From assembly GCF_004522235.1 (NCBI RefSeq), contig NZ_SDLT01000043.1, forward strand, positions 1 through 64,000: a DNA stretch of 64,000 nucleotides, given 5' to 3'. This document shows, in pieces, positions 57,476 to 64,000 of the stretch. Position 1 is the stretch's first letter. Each line of letters begins with the position of its first letter. The translations under genes and the position numbers were made by a program. Source of the DNA: Amycolatopsis nivea. Its GTDB lineage: Bacteria; Actinomycetota; Actinomycetes; Mycobacteriales; Pseudonocardiaceae. Under the pieces are notes generated by a model. It did not search any database. It was not told the origin of the DNA and was given only the letters and a program-made list of their open reading frames with translations.

Positions 57476-58687
57476 TCACCAAAGCCCGCGGGCCCGGGCG
57501 AGTCTGCCCACCGTGAGCGCGACCCGCAGCACCAGTGCGTCGCGGGCGTCGGTCGGGTTGCGGCCGGTGAGTTCGGCGGCTTTGCGCAGCCGGTACCGGA
57601 CCGTGTTCGGGTGCACGAACAGCGTTTGCGCGCAGCGTTCCAGCACCCCTCCGGTGTCCAGATAGGTCTCGACCGTCCGCTGCAGGGCGGCTCCGGCTTC
57701 TTCCAACGGCCGGGCCACGAGGTCGACCAGCAGCCGTTCCGCGCCGGGGTCGCCGGAGAGGGCTCGTTCGGGGAGGAGGTCGTCGGAGCGCACCGGGCGC
57801 GGGGCGGCGGGCCAGCCGACCACCGCGCGCAGGCCGGACAGCGCCTCGGCCGCGCTGTGGTGCGCCTCGGCCAGCGTCGGCACTGTCGGGCCGGCGACGA
57901 CCGGGCCGTCGGCGAAGACCGTTGACATCCGGGCCAGGATTTCGCGTTCCTTCGGCCCGCCCTCGGTGGGGCCGCCGATCACGATCACCAGCCGCGAGCC
58001 CTGCACCGACAGCAGCACCGCGCGGCCGACGCGGGCGGCGCGGGCGCGGACGTCGAAAACCACCGTCGGCGGGTCGTCCGACGGTGGATTTCCCACCAGC
58101 ACAGTCGCCGCCGCGGCCGGATCCCACCCGAGCGCCGCGGCTCGCGAAAGGACGGATTCTTCGGCGTCCCCGCGGACGATTCCGTCCACCACGAGCGCTT
58201 CGAGCCGGGCGTCCCACGCGCCGCGCGCTTCCGCCGCCGCGGCGTAGGAATTGGCCGCGGCGAAAGCGATTTCCCTGCCGTAGCGCAGAATTCCTTCGAT
58301 CAACGCGGCACGTTCGGCTTCCGAAGCGGCGAATTCGGGGAGCTGCTCCTCGAATACCTCGATCGCGAGCCGCACCATCGCGACGGCCTGGCGCAGGCTG
58401 ATCCAGCGCGACACTTCGGTCGGCGCGTCGCGGAAGGCCTCGGTGGTGAGCTTCAGCGCTTCCTTCGAATCCCGCAGCCACGCGACGAATCCGCTGGCCC
58501 CGGTCTGCGTGATCAGCAGAACGCTGGCGCGCTGGTCGGCGGGAAGCCGCGCGAACCACACCAGCCGGCGTTCCATTTCCGCGACGCTCGCGCTCGCCAG
58601 CCGCCCGGAGGCGTGCTCCAGGCTGCGCAGGGTTTTCGCGGACAGTCCGTGGTGCTTGCGCGCTGGGCGTCCCGTGGTGTCGGCCAT
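57476..58687 (-). CDS. fasR: PucR family regulator FasR, activator of the fab operon
   Basis: A 403-residue protein with an N-terminal PucR-type domain, a degenerate GGDEF-like middle (VLLSVQGSRLVIVIGGPTEG) and a C-terminal PucR helix-turn-helix (VHPNTVRYRLRKAAELTGRN, then DALVLRVALT). Position next to fabD and family match Streptomyces FasR, which activates fabD-fabH-acpP-fabF. ATG 58687 opens MADTTGRPARKHHG. Confidence 0.9.
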   Translation of the reverse strand: MADTTGRPARKHHGLSAKTLRSLEHASGRLASASVAEMERRLVWFARLPADQRASVLLITQTGASGFVAWLRDSKEALKLTTEAFRDAPTEVSRWISLRQAVAMVRLAIEVFEEQLPEFAASEAERAALIEGILRYGREIAFAAANSYAAAAEARGAWDARLEALVVDGIVRGDAEESVLSRAAALGWDPAAAATVLVGNPPSDDPPTVVFDVRARAARVGRAVLLSVQGSRLVIVIGGPTEGGPKEREILARMSTVFADGPVVAGPTVPTLAEAHHSAAEALSGLRAVVGWPAAPRPVRSDDLLPERALSGDPGAERLLVDLVARPLEEAGAALQRTVETYLDTGGVLERCAQTLFVHPNTVRYRLRKAAELTGRNPTDARDALVLRVALTVGRLARARGLW

Positions 58688-58842
58688 GTCGGATCCGATC
58701 CTACGTGCCGCGCGCGACCCGCAACTTTAGGCGGATGCGACGGCGACCTCGGGCGGTGGGCGGCGCCTGGACGAAGTGCCTAGGATCCGGGGTGGGGTGG
58801 TAGGGGATCACCCCGCGCGAAAAAAGAACAGGGGGACGGGCC

Positions 58843-59760
58843 ATGCCAGAGCCCGGACTGGAGATCGACGGGATCTCCAAACGGTACGGCGCCGTGGTGG
58901 CGCTCGAGAAAATGACGTTCGACGTGCGGCCGGGGGAGCTTTTCGGATTCGTCGGCAGCAACGGGGCGGGCAAAACGACCACCATGCGCATCGCGCTCGG
59001 GGTGCTGAGCGCCGACGCGGGCCAGGTTCGCTACGCGGGCGAGCCCATCACGCACGAAACGCGCCGGCAGATCGGCTACATGCCCGAGGAACGCGGCCTG
59101 TACCCGAAGATGAAGGTCGGCGAACAGCTCACGTATCTGGCCCGGCTGCACGGAATGCCCGCCGCCGCGGCGAAGGCGTCGAGCGAACGGTGGACCGAAC
59201 GCCTCGGCGTGGCCGCGCGCCGCGACGACGAGGTGCAGAAGCTCAGCCTCGGCAACCAGCAGCGCGTGCAGCTGGCCGCCGCGCTGGTGCACGAACCGCG
59301 GATTCTCGTGCTGGACGAACCGTTTTCCGGATTGGACCCGGTGGCCGTCGACGTGATGAGCGACGTGCTGAAGGAGAAGGCCGCCGAGGGCGTTCCGGTC
59401 GTGTTTTCCAGCCACCAGCTGGATTTGGTGGAACGGCTGTGCGACCGGATCGGGATTGTCCGGAGTGGACGGATGGAGGCGTCCGGCACGGTGGCGGAAC
59501 TGCGCGCGGGCGGGACCGTCCGGCTGCTCGTCGACGCGCCGGAGGCTCCGGAAAACTGGGCCGCCGCGCTGCCCGGCGTGACCGTGCTCGGCCGCAAGGG
59601 CCCGGTGACCGAACTGGAACTGGCTGACGGCGCCGACGACCAGGCGGTGCTGCGCGCCGCGCTGGCGACCGGCCCGGTGCGGGAATTCGCCCGCAAACTG
59701 CCGTCCCTGACCGAGTTGTTCCGTTCTGTCGTGTCCGAGCAGCAGGAGGCCGCGGCATGA
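58843..59760 (+). CDS. ABC transporter ATP-binding protein (NatA-like)
   Basis: A 305-residue ABC ATPase: Walker A GSNGAGKTT (38-46), signature LSLGNQQR (134-141, variant of LSGGQ), Walker B ILVLDEPFSGLD (Asp158/Glu159), H-loop SSHQ. The C-terminal DUF4162-type domain is as in NatA/YhaQ exporters. It overlaps the permease gene by ATGA. It powers export of ions, drugs or lipids; substrate unknown. Confidence 0.93.
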   Translation: MPEPGLEIDGISKRYGAVVALEKMTFDVRPGELFGFVGSNGAGKTTTMRIALGVLSADAGQVRYAGEPITHETRRQIGYMPEERGLYPKMKVGEQLTYLARLHGMPAAAAKASSERWTERLGVAARRDDEVQKLSLGNQQRVQLAAALVHEPRILVLDEPFSGLDPVAVDVMSDVLKEKAAEGVPVVFSSHQLDLVERLCDRIGIVRSGRMEASGTVAELRAGGTVRLLVDAPEAPENWAAALPGVTVLGRKGPVTELELADGADDQAVLRAALATGPVREFARKLPSLTELFRSVVSEQQEAAA

Positions 59761-60971
59761 CCGGGTCGAACATCCAGATGAGCCCGATGTCCGCGGTCGG
59801 CCTCGTCGCCGGGCGGGAAATCACCACACGGGTCAATTCCAAGGCCTACCGCATCACCACGCTGGTGATGGTGGTCATCGTCGTCGGGCTGGCGCTGGTC
59901 TTCAAGCTCTTCAACGGCGGCGGGGGCGCCGACGCGACGGTCGGCTACGTGCCGGCCGCCTCGCCGCTGGCGCAGCCGCTGAGCGCGACGGCGAAGTCGA
60001 TCGGCCAGACCGTCGCGACGCAGCAGGTGCCCGACGAGAAGACCGGCCAGGACAAGCTGCGGGACGGTTCGATCGACGCGCTCCTGGTGCAGGACGCGAA
60101 GCGGGTGCACGTCCAGGTGAAGAAGGACCTGGACGCGAAGCTGAAGAACACGTTCACCGTGCTCGAGGGGCAGCTGGCGCTCAACCAGCAGATCGAGTCC
60201 CTCGGCGGCGATCCGGCGAAGGTGCGCCAGGCGACCGCCGAGGCGACGATCGACGAACTGCCGCCGCTCGAGAAACCGTACGACTACAACGGGCAGCAGC
60301 TGGTGCTCGGCATCATCGCGGGCATCCTGATCTACCTCTCGCTGATGCTCAACGGGCAGAGCGTGGCTCAGGGCGTCGTCGAGGAGAAAACCTCGCGGGT
60401 GGTCGAGCTGTTGCTGTCGACGATCAAACCGTGGCAGCTGATGGCCGGGAAGGTGCTCGGCATCGGCGTCGTCGGGCTGATCCAGATGCTGGCGATCGGT
60501 GTGGCGGGCGTCGCGGCCGGGCTCGGGTTCGGGGTGCTGACGATCTCGGTGAACGCCGCGGTCGGCACCGTGATCTGGCTGATCGTCTGGTACCTGCTCG
60601 GGTTCTTCATGTATTCGATCGTGTTCGCCGCTCTCGGCGCGCTGGTGTCGCGGCAGGAGGACGTAGGCGGCGCGACGATGCCCGCGCTGATGTTCGTGAT
60701 CGCCGGGTACGTGGTGGGGATTTCGATCCTGCCGTCGAATCCGGGCAGCCCGCTGGCCGAGGTGCTGTCGCTGATCCCGGTGTTCGCGCCGACGCTGATG
60801 CCGATGCGGCTCGCGATGGGCGGCGTGCCGGTGTGGGAGGCGGTGCTGTCGGTGGGTCTGGTGATCGTGCTGATCCCGGCGCTGATCTGGCTGGCCGCGC
60901 GGATCTACCGCAACGCGGTGATGCGCACCGGCGCGAAGGTGAAGCTGCGGGACGCCCTGCGCGCGGCCTGA
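59757..60971 (+). CDS. ABC transporter permease (NatB/YhaP-like)
   Basis: A 404-residue ABC-2 type permease. One N-terminal helix (ITTLVMVVIVVGLALVF) is followed by a large extracytoplasmic domain (residues 50-180) and five to six helices with the ABC-2 motif VVEEKTSRVVELLLSTIKPWQLMAGK. It forms a NatAB-type exporter with the upstream ATPase. A strong hairpin terminator follows the gene. Confidence 0.92.
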   Translation: MTGSNIQMSPMSAVGLVAGREITTRVNSKAYRITTLVMVVIVVGLALVFKLFNGGGGADATVGYVPAASPLAQPLSATAKSIGQTVATQQVPDEKTGQDKLRDGSIDALLVQDAKRVHVQVKKDLDAKLKNTFTVLEGQLALNQQIESLGGDPAKVRQATAEATIDELPPLEKPYDYNGQQLVLGIIAGILIYLSLMLNGQSVAQGVVEEKTSRVVELLLSTIKPWQLMAGKVLGIGVVGLIQMLAIGVAGVAAGLGFGVLTISVNAAVGTVIWLIVWYLLGFFMYSIVFAALGALVSRQEDVGGATMPALMFVIAGYVVGISILPSNPGSPLAEVLSLIPVFAPTLMPMRLAMGGVPVWEAVLSVGLVIVLIPALIWLAARIYRNAVMRTGAKVKLRDALRAA

Positions 60972-60985
60972 CAGTGAAGTTACAG

Positions 60986-61020
60986 ACGGCGGGCCGCGGC
61001 GGAATGCCGCGGCCCGCCGT
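60986..61020 (+). terminator. Terminator of the ABC operon
   Basis: Perfect 15-bp arms ACGGCGGGCCGCGGC and complement around GGAAT, with TTTGTGTG after the stem, 14 bases past the permease stop. Confidence 0.88.
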
Positions 61021-61697
61021 TTGTGTGCCGAAGCCTCTACTCTCGGTGGACGCGTTGTCCCGGTGAGGGACCTGGGCAGCGGAGGCCCTAACCCACGTGG
61101 GTTAGCGGCATCGGGTGAGTTGCGTGAACGCCGCCCTCGCGAACCCGCCGTTCCGGCCAACCGGCCGAGCGCCCGTTAATGACCTTCGCGCGGCATCTCC
61201 GCCGGGCGCTATTGCCGCCGCGCGGTAATCCGGCACGTGTGCGGAAGGCTCGCGCAATTCGCCGCCGCGGGCTGTCGCGCGACGCGAATTCGCACCGCAC
61301 AGACCGCGCCCGCACGGGATTCCCGTCCGGACATCTCCGCCGCCGTCCGCTGGTCGGCACGCAAATCCGTCGGCGACTCGCCAATCGCCCGAACATGAAG
61401 GCCAGATGAACGGCGGAGAAAACCCGAACCGTATTCGTCTCGGAAGCGCCCGCGCGCGGCGATAAAGAGCGGAAAATGTTCGAGGCCGCTCGGCGCTTGC
61501 GGTTTTCGCTGCGCCGAGCGGCCTCGTCTCCCCGGTCCCCACCGGTAGGACAAGTATGGCGGCGATTGATCTTCCCGCGCCAGTCGTCTCACTCGATCGT
61601 GGTGCACAGCACTCGGGCGCAGTGGGTACCTGTCCTGCGACCCGGTGCGACAGGACGGTGCCGGAATCCACGTCGAACCGCGGCGAAGGGAGCCAGC
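61021..61697. other. Long gene-free region with an isolated strong hairpin
   Basis: 677 bp with no frame I would call a gene. At 61481-61496 and 61511-61526 a perfect 16-bp stem CGAGGCCGCTCGGCGC encloses a 14-nt loop (with GCGGTTTTCGC inside), followed by TCTCCCC. It could end an unannotated small RNA from 61100-61480 or be an attenuator of the channel gene at 61698. No riboswitch consensus recognised. Confidence 0.5.
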
Positions 61698-62561
61698 GTG
61701 GGTGAACAACTCAAGGACGGACTCGGACAGGCCTGGAATCTGGTGGCCACGTTCGTCCCGAAACTCGTGGGTTTTCTGATCATCCTCTTGATCGGCTGGC
61801 TGATCGCGAAAGCCGTGTCCAAAGCGGTCGGGCTCGTTCTCGGAAAGCTCGGTTTCACGCGGATGGTGGAGAAGACCGGGCTGACCGGAATGGTGAAGGG
61901 CGCGAATCTCGACGCCACCGCGGTGCTCGTGAAACTCGTCTACTACTTCATTCTGCTGATCGCGCTGCAGCTGGCGTTCGGGGTGTTCGGGCAGTCGAAC
62001 CCGGTGAGCCAGCTGCTGAACGACATCATCGCGTTCCTGCCGAGGATCCTGGTCGCGGTGGTGCTGATCATCGTCGCGGCGGCGATCGCGAAGGTCGTGC
62101 GGGACGTCGTCGCGGGCGCGCTGTCGGGCCGTTCGGCCGGGCGGCTGCTCAGCACGATCGCGTACTGGCTGGTGATGGCGTTCGGCATCATCGCGGCGCT
62201 GGGCCAGGTGAACATCGCGACGGCGGTGACCGGCCCGATCCTGATCGCGGTGCTGGCGACCGCGGGCGGCGTGATCGTGGTCGGCTTCGGCGGCGGCCTC
62301 ATCAAGCCGGCCCAGGAACGCTGGGGCGGCTGGCTGGCGAACCTGCAGGGCCAGGTCGGCTCCGGCAACGGTGCGCGGGAGCAGGGCCAGGTGAGCGGGC
62401 AGCACGCGCACGCCGGGCAGGCCCGGACGCAGAGCTACCCGCAGTCCCAGTCGGGCAGCCTTCCGCAGCCGGGCGAGCAGACCCGCCAGATGCCCGCGGA
62501 CGGCGGCCGCCCGCCGGAGCCGCCGACCCCGCCCGCCGGGTTCGGGCGCGTGGACCGCTGA
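61698..62561 (+). CDS. Small-conductance mechanosensitive channel-like membrane protein (CmpX-like)
   Basis: A 287-residue protein with five hydrophobic helices: FVPKLVGFLIILLIGWLIAK, VKLVYYFILLIALQLAFGVF, FLPRILVAVVLIIVAAAIAK, STIAYWLVMAFGIIAALGQV and ITGPILIAVLATAGGVIVV-type. The helix pairs match the TM-helix repeat of CmpX/MscS-related proteins, and GFGGGLIKPAQERWGGWLAN resembles the MscS pore-lining end. No beta domain of MscS is present. A Gln/Ser/Pro-rich tail ends it. GTG 61698 follows AAGGGAG. Confidence 0.85.
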   Translation: MGEQLKDGLGQAWNLVATFVPKLVGFLIILLIGWLIAKAVSKAVGLVLGKLGFTRMVEKTGLTGMVKGANLDATAVLVKLVYYFILLIALQLAFGVFGQSNPVSQLLNDIIAFLPRILVAVVLIIVAAAIAKVVRDVVAGALSGRSAGRLLSTIAYWLVMAFGIIAALGQVNIATAVTGPILIAVLATAGGVIVVGFGGGLIKPAQERWGGWLANLQGQVGSGNGAREQGQVSGQHAHAGQARTQSYPQSQSGSLPQPGEQTRQMPADGGRPPEPPTPPAGFGRVDR

Positions 62562-62979
62562 GCGGAGGCCAGTCGAGCCGGGGATTCCGCGGACAGCGAG
62601 CTGATCCGCGGAGGTTCGCCGGCTCCGGGCCGTGCTGCTGACCGGATTCGAACCCGGCAGGCGGCTTCGCTGACGGCCTTCCCCGATCCGCGGATCGGGG
62701 ACAAGGGGCCGCGTTGCTTCGGCAGCGCGGCCCCGCGGTCTGCCCGCCGCCATTTTGCTCGTGGCGGTCGGCAAGGGCGGCACGCGGGGCTGGGTCTCGA
62801 TGACCCACAGTCGGCCCCGCCGTTCCGGGCGATGGAGGCCCGGCGCCACCTCGGCGCCGGGCCTCCGCCATGTCCGGCTCCGGCGTCCACTCAGCGGGAC
62901 TGTCTGCAGTCTCACATCGGCACGGGAATGGCGGCTCCGTGTTGCATGTTGGGAGGCGTAGATCGGAAGGGGTGCCGAC
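62562..62979. other. Hairpin-rich intergenic region upstream of pnuC
   Basis: 418 bp without a gene. It holds a 20-bp perfect palindrome CCCCGATCCGCGGATCGGGG (near 62682-62701), a 13-bp stem with a UUCG tetraloop (62705-62734) and a perfect 14-bp stem GGAGGCCCGGCGCC with loop ACCTC (62834-62866). They probably terminate the channel gene. No FMN or NAD riboswitch consensus was recognised before pnuC. Confidence 0.6.
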
Positions 62980-63618
62980 GTGGACTTCCTGTTGCATCAC
63001 GGCGTGACCGTGTTCGGCCAGTGGATCTCGATCGCCGAGCTGGCCGGGCAGGTGTTCGCGCTCGCGGTCGTGTTCCTCGCGCAGCGGCGGACGCTGTGGA
63101 CCTGGCCGGTGCAGGTCGGCGCGACCGTCCTGCTCTTCTCCGTGTACGCGTCCGCGCATCTCGGCGGCCTCGCCGGACGGCAGGTCGCGATCCTGCTCAT
63201 CTCGCTCTACGGCTGGTGGGCCTGGAACCGCCGGACCGACCCGGTGTACGGCGTCGTGGTGCGCAAGGGCCGCTGGACCGAGCGGGCCGTGATGCTCGGC
63301 GCGTTCGGACTGGGCACGGTCGCGATGGCGCTGACGCTCCAGGCACTCGACGCCTCGTGGGCGCCCTGGCCGGACGCCGCGATCTTCGTCGGGACGCTCG
63401 TCGCGTTCGCCGCGCAAGGCGTCGGGCTCGTGGAGTTCTGGGGCGTGTGGCTGGTGGTCGACGCGATCGGCGTGCCGCTGCAGATCAGCTCCGGCCTGTA
63501 CTTCTCGGCCGCGATCTACATTGTCTTCGCCGCGCTGGTCGTCCACGGCTGGGTCACCTGGAACCGCTCGGCGCGCACCGCGGTGTCCGGCGAGAAGGCC
63601 GTCGCCGCGGCGCGCTGA
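62980..63618 (+). CDS. pnuC: PnuC family vitamin-precursor transporter
   Basis: A 212-residue membrane protein with seven predicted helices and the PnuC substrate motif in LLISLYGWWAWNRRTDP. The family takes up nicotinamide riboside by facilitated diffusion, or riboflavin (PnuX/RibM) in some actinobacteria; no riboswitch points to riboflavin here. GTG 62980 has GGAAGGGGTG upstream. It ends three bases from the convergent 81-aa gene. Confidence 0.9.
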   Translation: MDFLLHHGVTVFGQWISIAELAGQVFALAVVFLAQRRTLWTWPVQVGATVLLFSVYASAHLGGLAGRQVAILLISLYGWWAWNRRTDPVYGVVVRKGRWTERAVMLGAFGLGTVAMALTLQALDASWAPWPDAAIFVGTLVAFAAQGVGLVEFWGVWLVVDAIGVPLQISSGLYFSAAIYIVFAALVVHGWVTWNRSARTAVSGEKAVAAAR

Positions 63619-63620
63619 GG

Positions 63621-63866
63621 TCAGGCGCCGAGCGCGAGCTGCCCGTCCGGGGTCAGCTCGGCCCGCGTCCACTGCCCGACCGGTCCGCCCAGCGCGGACA
63701 CCGGGCGGACCAGGCCTTCCCGGACGAGATCGTGCGCCGTCGTCTGGTCGCAGCAGGGCAGGCCGTCGACCCTCAGATCCGGTTCGCAGCTGCGGGTGAG
63801 TTCGGCTCGGCCGGCGGCGATCGCGCGGAGCATCGCCAGCGCGCGGCGGTTCAGCGTGACGGACAT
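63621..63866 (-). CDS. Small winged-helix-like hypothetical protein
   Basis: 81 residues: TLNRRALAMLRAIAAGRAEL, a CEPDLRVDGLPCCDQ loop with three cysteines, then AHDLVREGLVRPVSA and WTRAELTPDGQLAL, which reads like a compact winged helix (helix, helix, wing). ATG 63866 has GAGGGGGA upstream. Function unknown; DNA binding is inference. Confidence 0.7.
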   Translation of the reverse strand: MSVTLNRRALAMLRAIAAGRAELTRSCEPDLRVDGLPCCDQTTAHDLVREGLVRPVSALGGPVGQWTRAELTPDGQLALGA

Positions 63867-63963
63867 GGTCTTTCCCCCTCGGATCTTCCGAAGGCAAGAG
63901 ACGTGATGTCCGTCACTGGATACGCGATTACGCCGACCGCACCAGCCCGCGCCGACGCCCCGC

Positions 63964-64000
63964 TCAGCGGAGCGTGGCGTGGGTGGGGCGCAGGTCGTCC
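63964..64000 (-). CDS. Possible C-terminal end of a gene running off the window (partial)
   Basis: On the minus strand the last codons read DLRPTHATLR then TGA at 63966-63964, with codon use like neighbouring genes. Only about 11 residues are visible, so neither the gene nor its function can be confirmed. Confidence 0.3.
   Translation of the reverse strand, partial: DDLRPTHATLR

Noticed and set aside
57126..57516. Open frames with a repeating LGASDAPNATLGASDAPN peptide
   Set aside because: They are translations of the 30-bp DNA repeat in both directions, without a ribosome site.
62638..62670. tRNA-like GGATTCGAACCCGGCA segment (T-arm look) on the minus strand
   Set aside because: The T-stem does not pair properly and no anticodon arm or acceptor stem can be built around it.
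62562..62979. FMN riboswitch before pnuC (as known for ribM/pnuX)
   Set aside because: The conserved RFN blocks (such as GGGGCAGGGTGA and the paired downstream elements) were not found.
1..64000. Biosynthetic gene cluster, prophage or integrative element
   Set aside because: No PKS/NRPS modules, integrase, transposase, attachment repeats or phage structural genes were seen; the enzyme-regulator pairs are scattered single units.

Overview
The window is a high-GC actinobacterial chromosome segment, most like Amycolatopsis or another member of the Pseudonocardiales. Support for this: a mycothiol-dependent gene (mycothione reductase); a Streptomyces/Amycolatopsis-type fasR-fabD-fabH-acpP-fabF block; many GTG starts; a DesA3-type desaturase with its own reductase; and the order ispG, DUF4081 acetyltransferase, map, mtr, proS, which I recall from the mycobacterial Rv2868c-Rv2845c neighbourhood. 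No transposase, integrase, phage gene, CRISPR array, rRNA or convincing tRNA was found.

Layout. 1-168 is the end of ispG. 220-10,000 is an accessory block between ispG and its usual acetyltransferase neighbour: a deazaflavin reductase/TetR pair with two operators, a DUF2891 operon, AraC-type regulators, VOC and cupin proteins, a secreted beta-helix glycosidase-like protein and a secreted GH27 enzyme, ending in a cluster of palindromic repeats. 10.2-18.9 kb carries housekeeping genes (map, mtr) with a GntR/MFS pair, an M15 lipoprotein and a secreted trypsin. 18.9-23.7 kb has a bioF homologue lacking its PLP lysine, a DEAD-box helicase and a RIO kinase. 23.7-32.7 kb is redox-enzyme rich (flavin monooxygenase/TetR, aldo-keto reductase, two FAD oxidoreductases, yaaA, an acetyltransferase) and full of decayed tandem repeats. 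33.2-41.4 kb has proS, a rhomboid-like/DUF2156 membrane fusion, HAD and YjbQ proteins and a NarL-type two-component pair. 41.7-49 kb has a desaturase system with a DesT-like TetR, a lipoate ligase homologue, an unusual Lsr2/H1-like hybrid, a disulfide-reductase homologue and a TetR. 49.3-53.4 kb encodes a long low-complexity membrane protein, a DUF3145 protein and an anchored exported protein. 53.4-58.7 kb is the FAS-II operon with fasR. 58.8-63.9 kb holds a NatAB-like ABC exporter, a small mechanosensitive channel-like protein and PnuC.

Functional themes are lipid synthesis and tailoring (FAS-II, desaturase, possible phospholipid aminoacylation, lipoate ligase), redox and stress handling (mtr, yaaA, AKR, flavoenzymes), and locally regulated enzyme genes whose operators can be read as dyads in divergent promoters. 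The least ordinary signals are the Lsr2 domain joined to a histone-H1-like tail, the bioF homologue with Asn at the Schiff-base position, ghost copies of the end of a monooxygenase gene, a dispersed element present with and without a 57-bp perfect hairpin, and phase-perfect 14- and 38-bp arrays.
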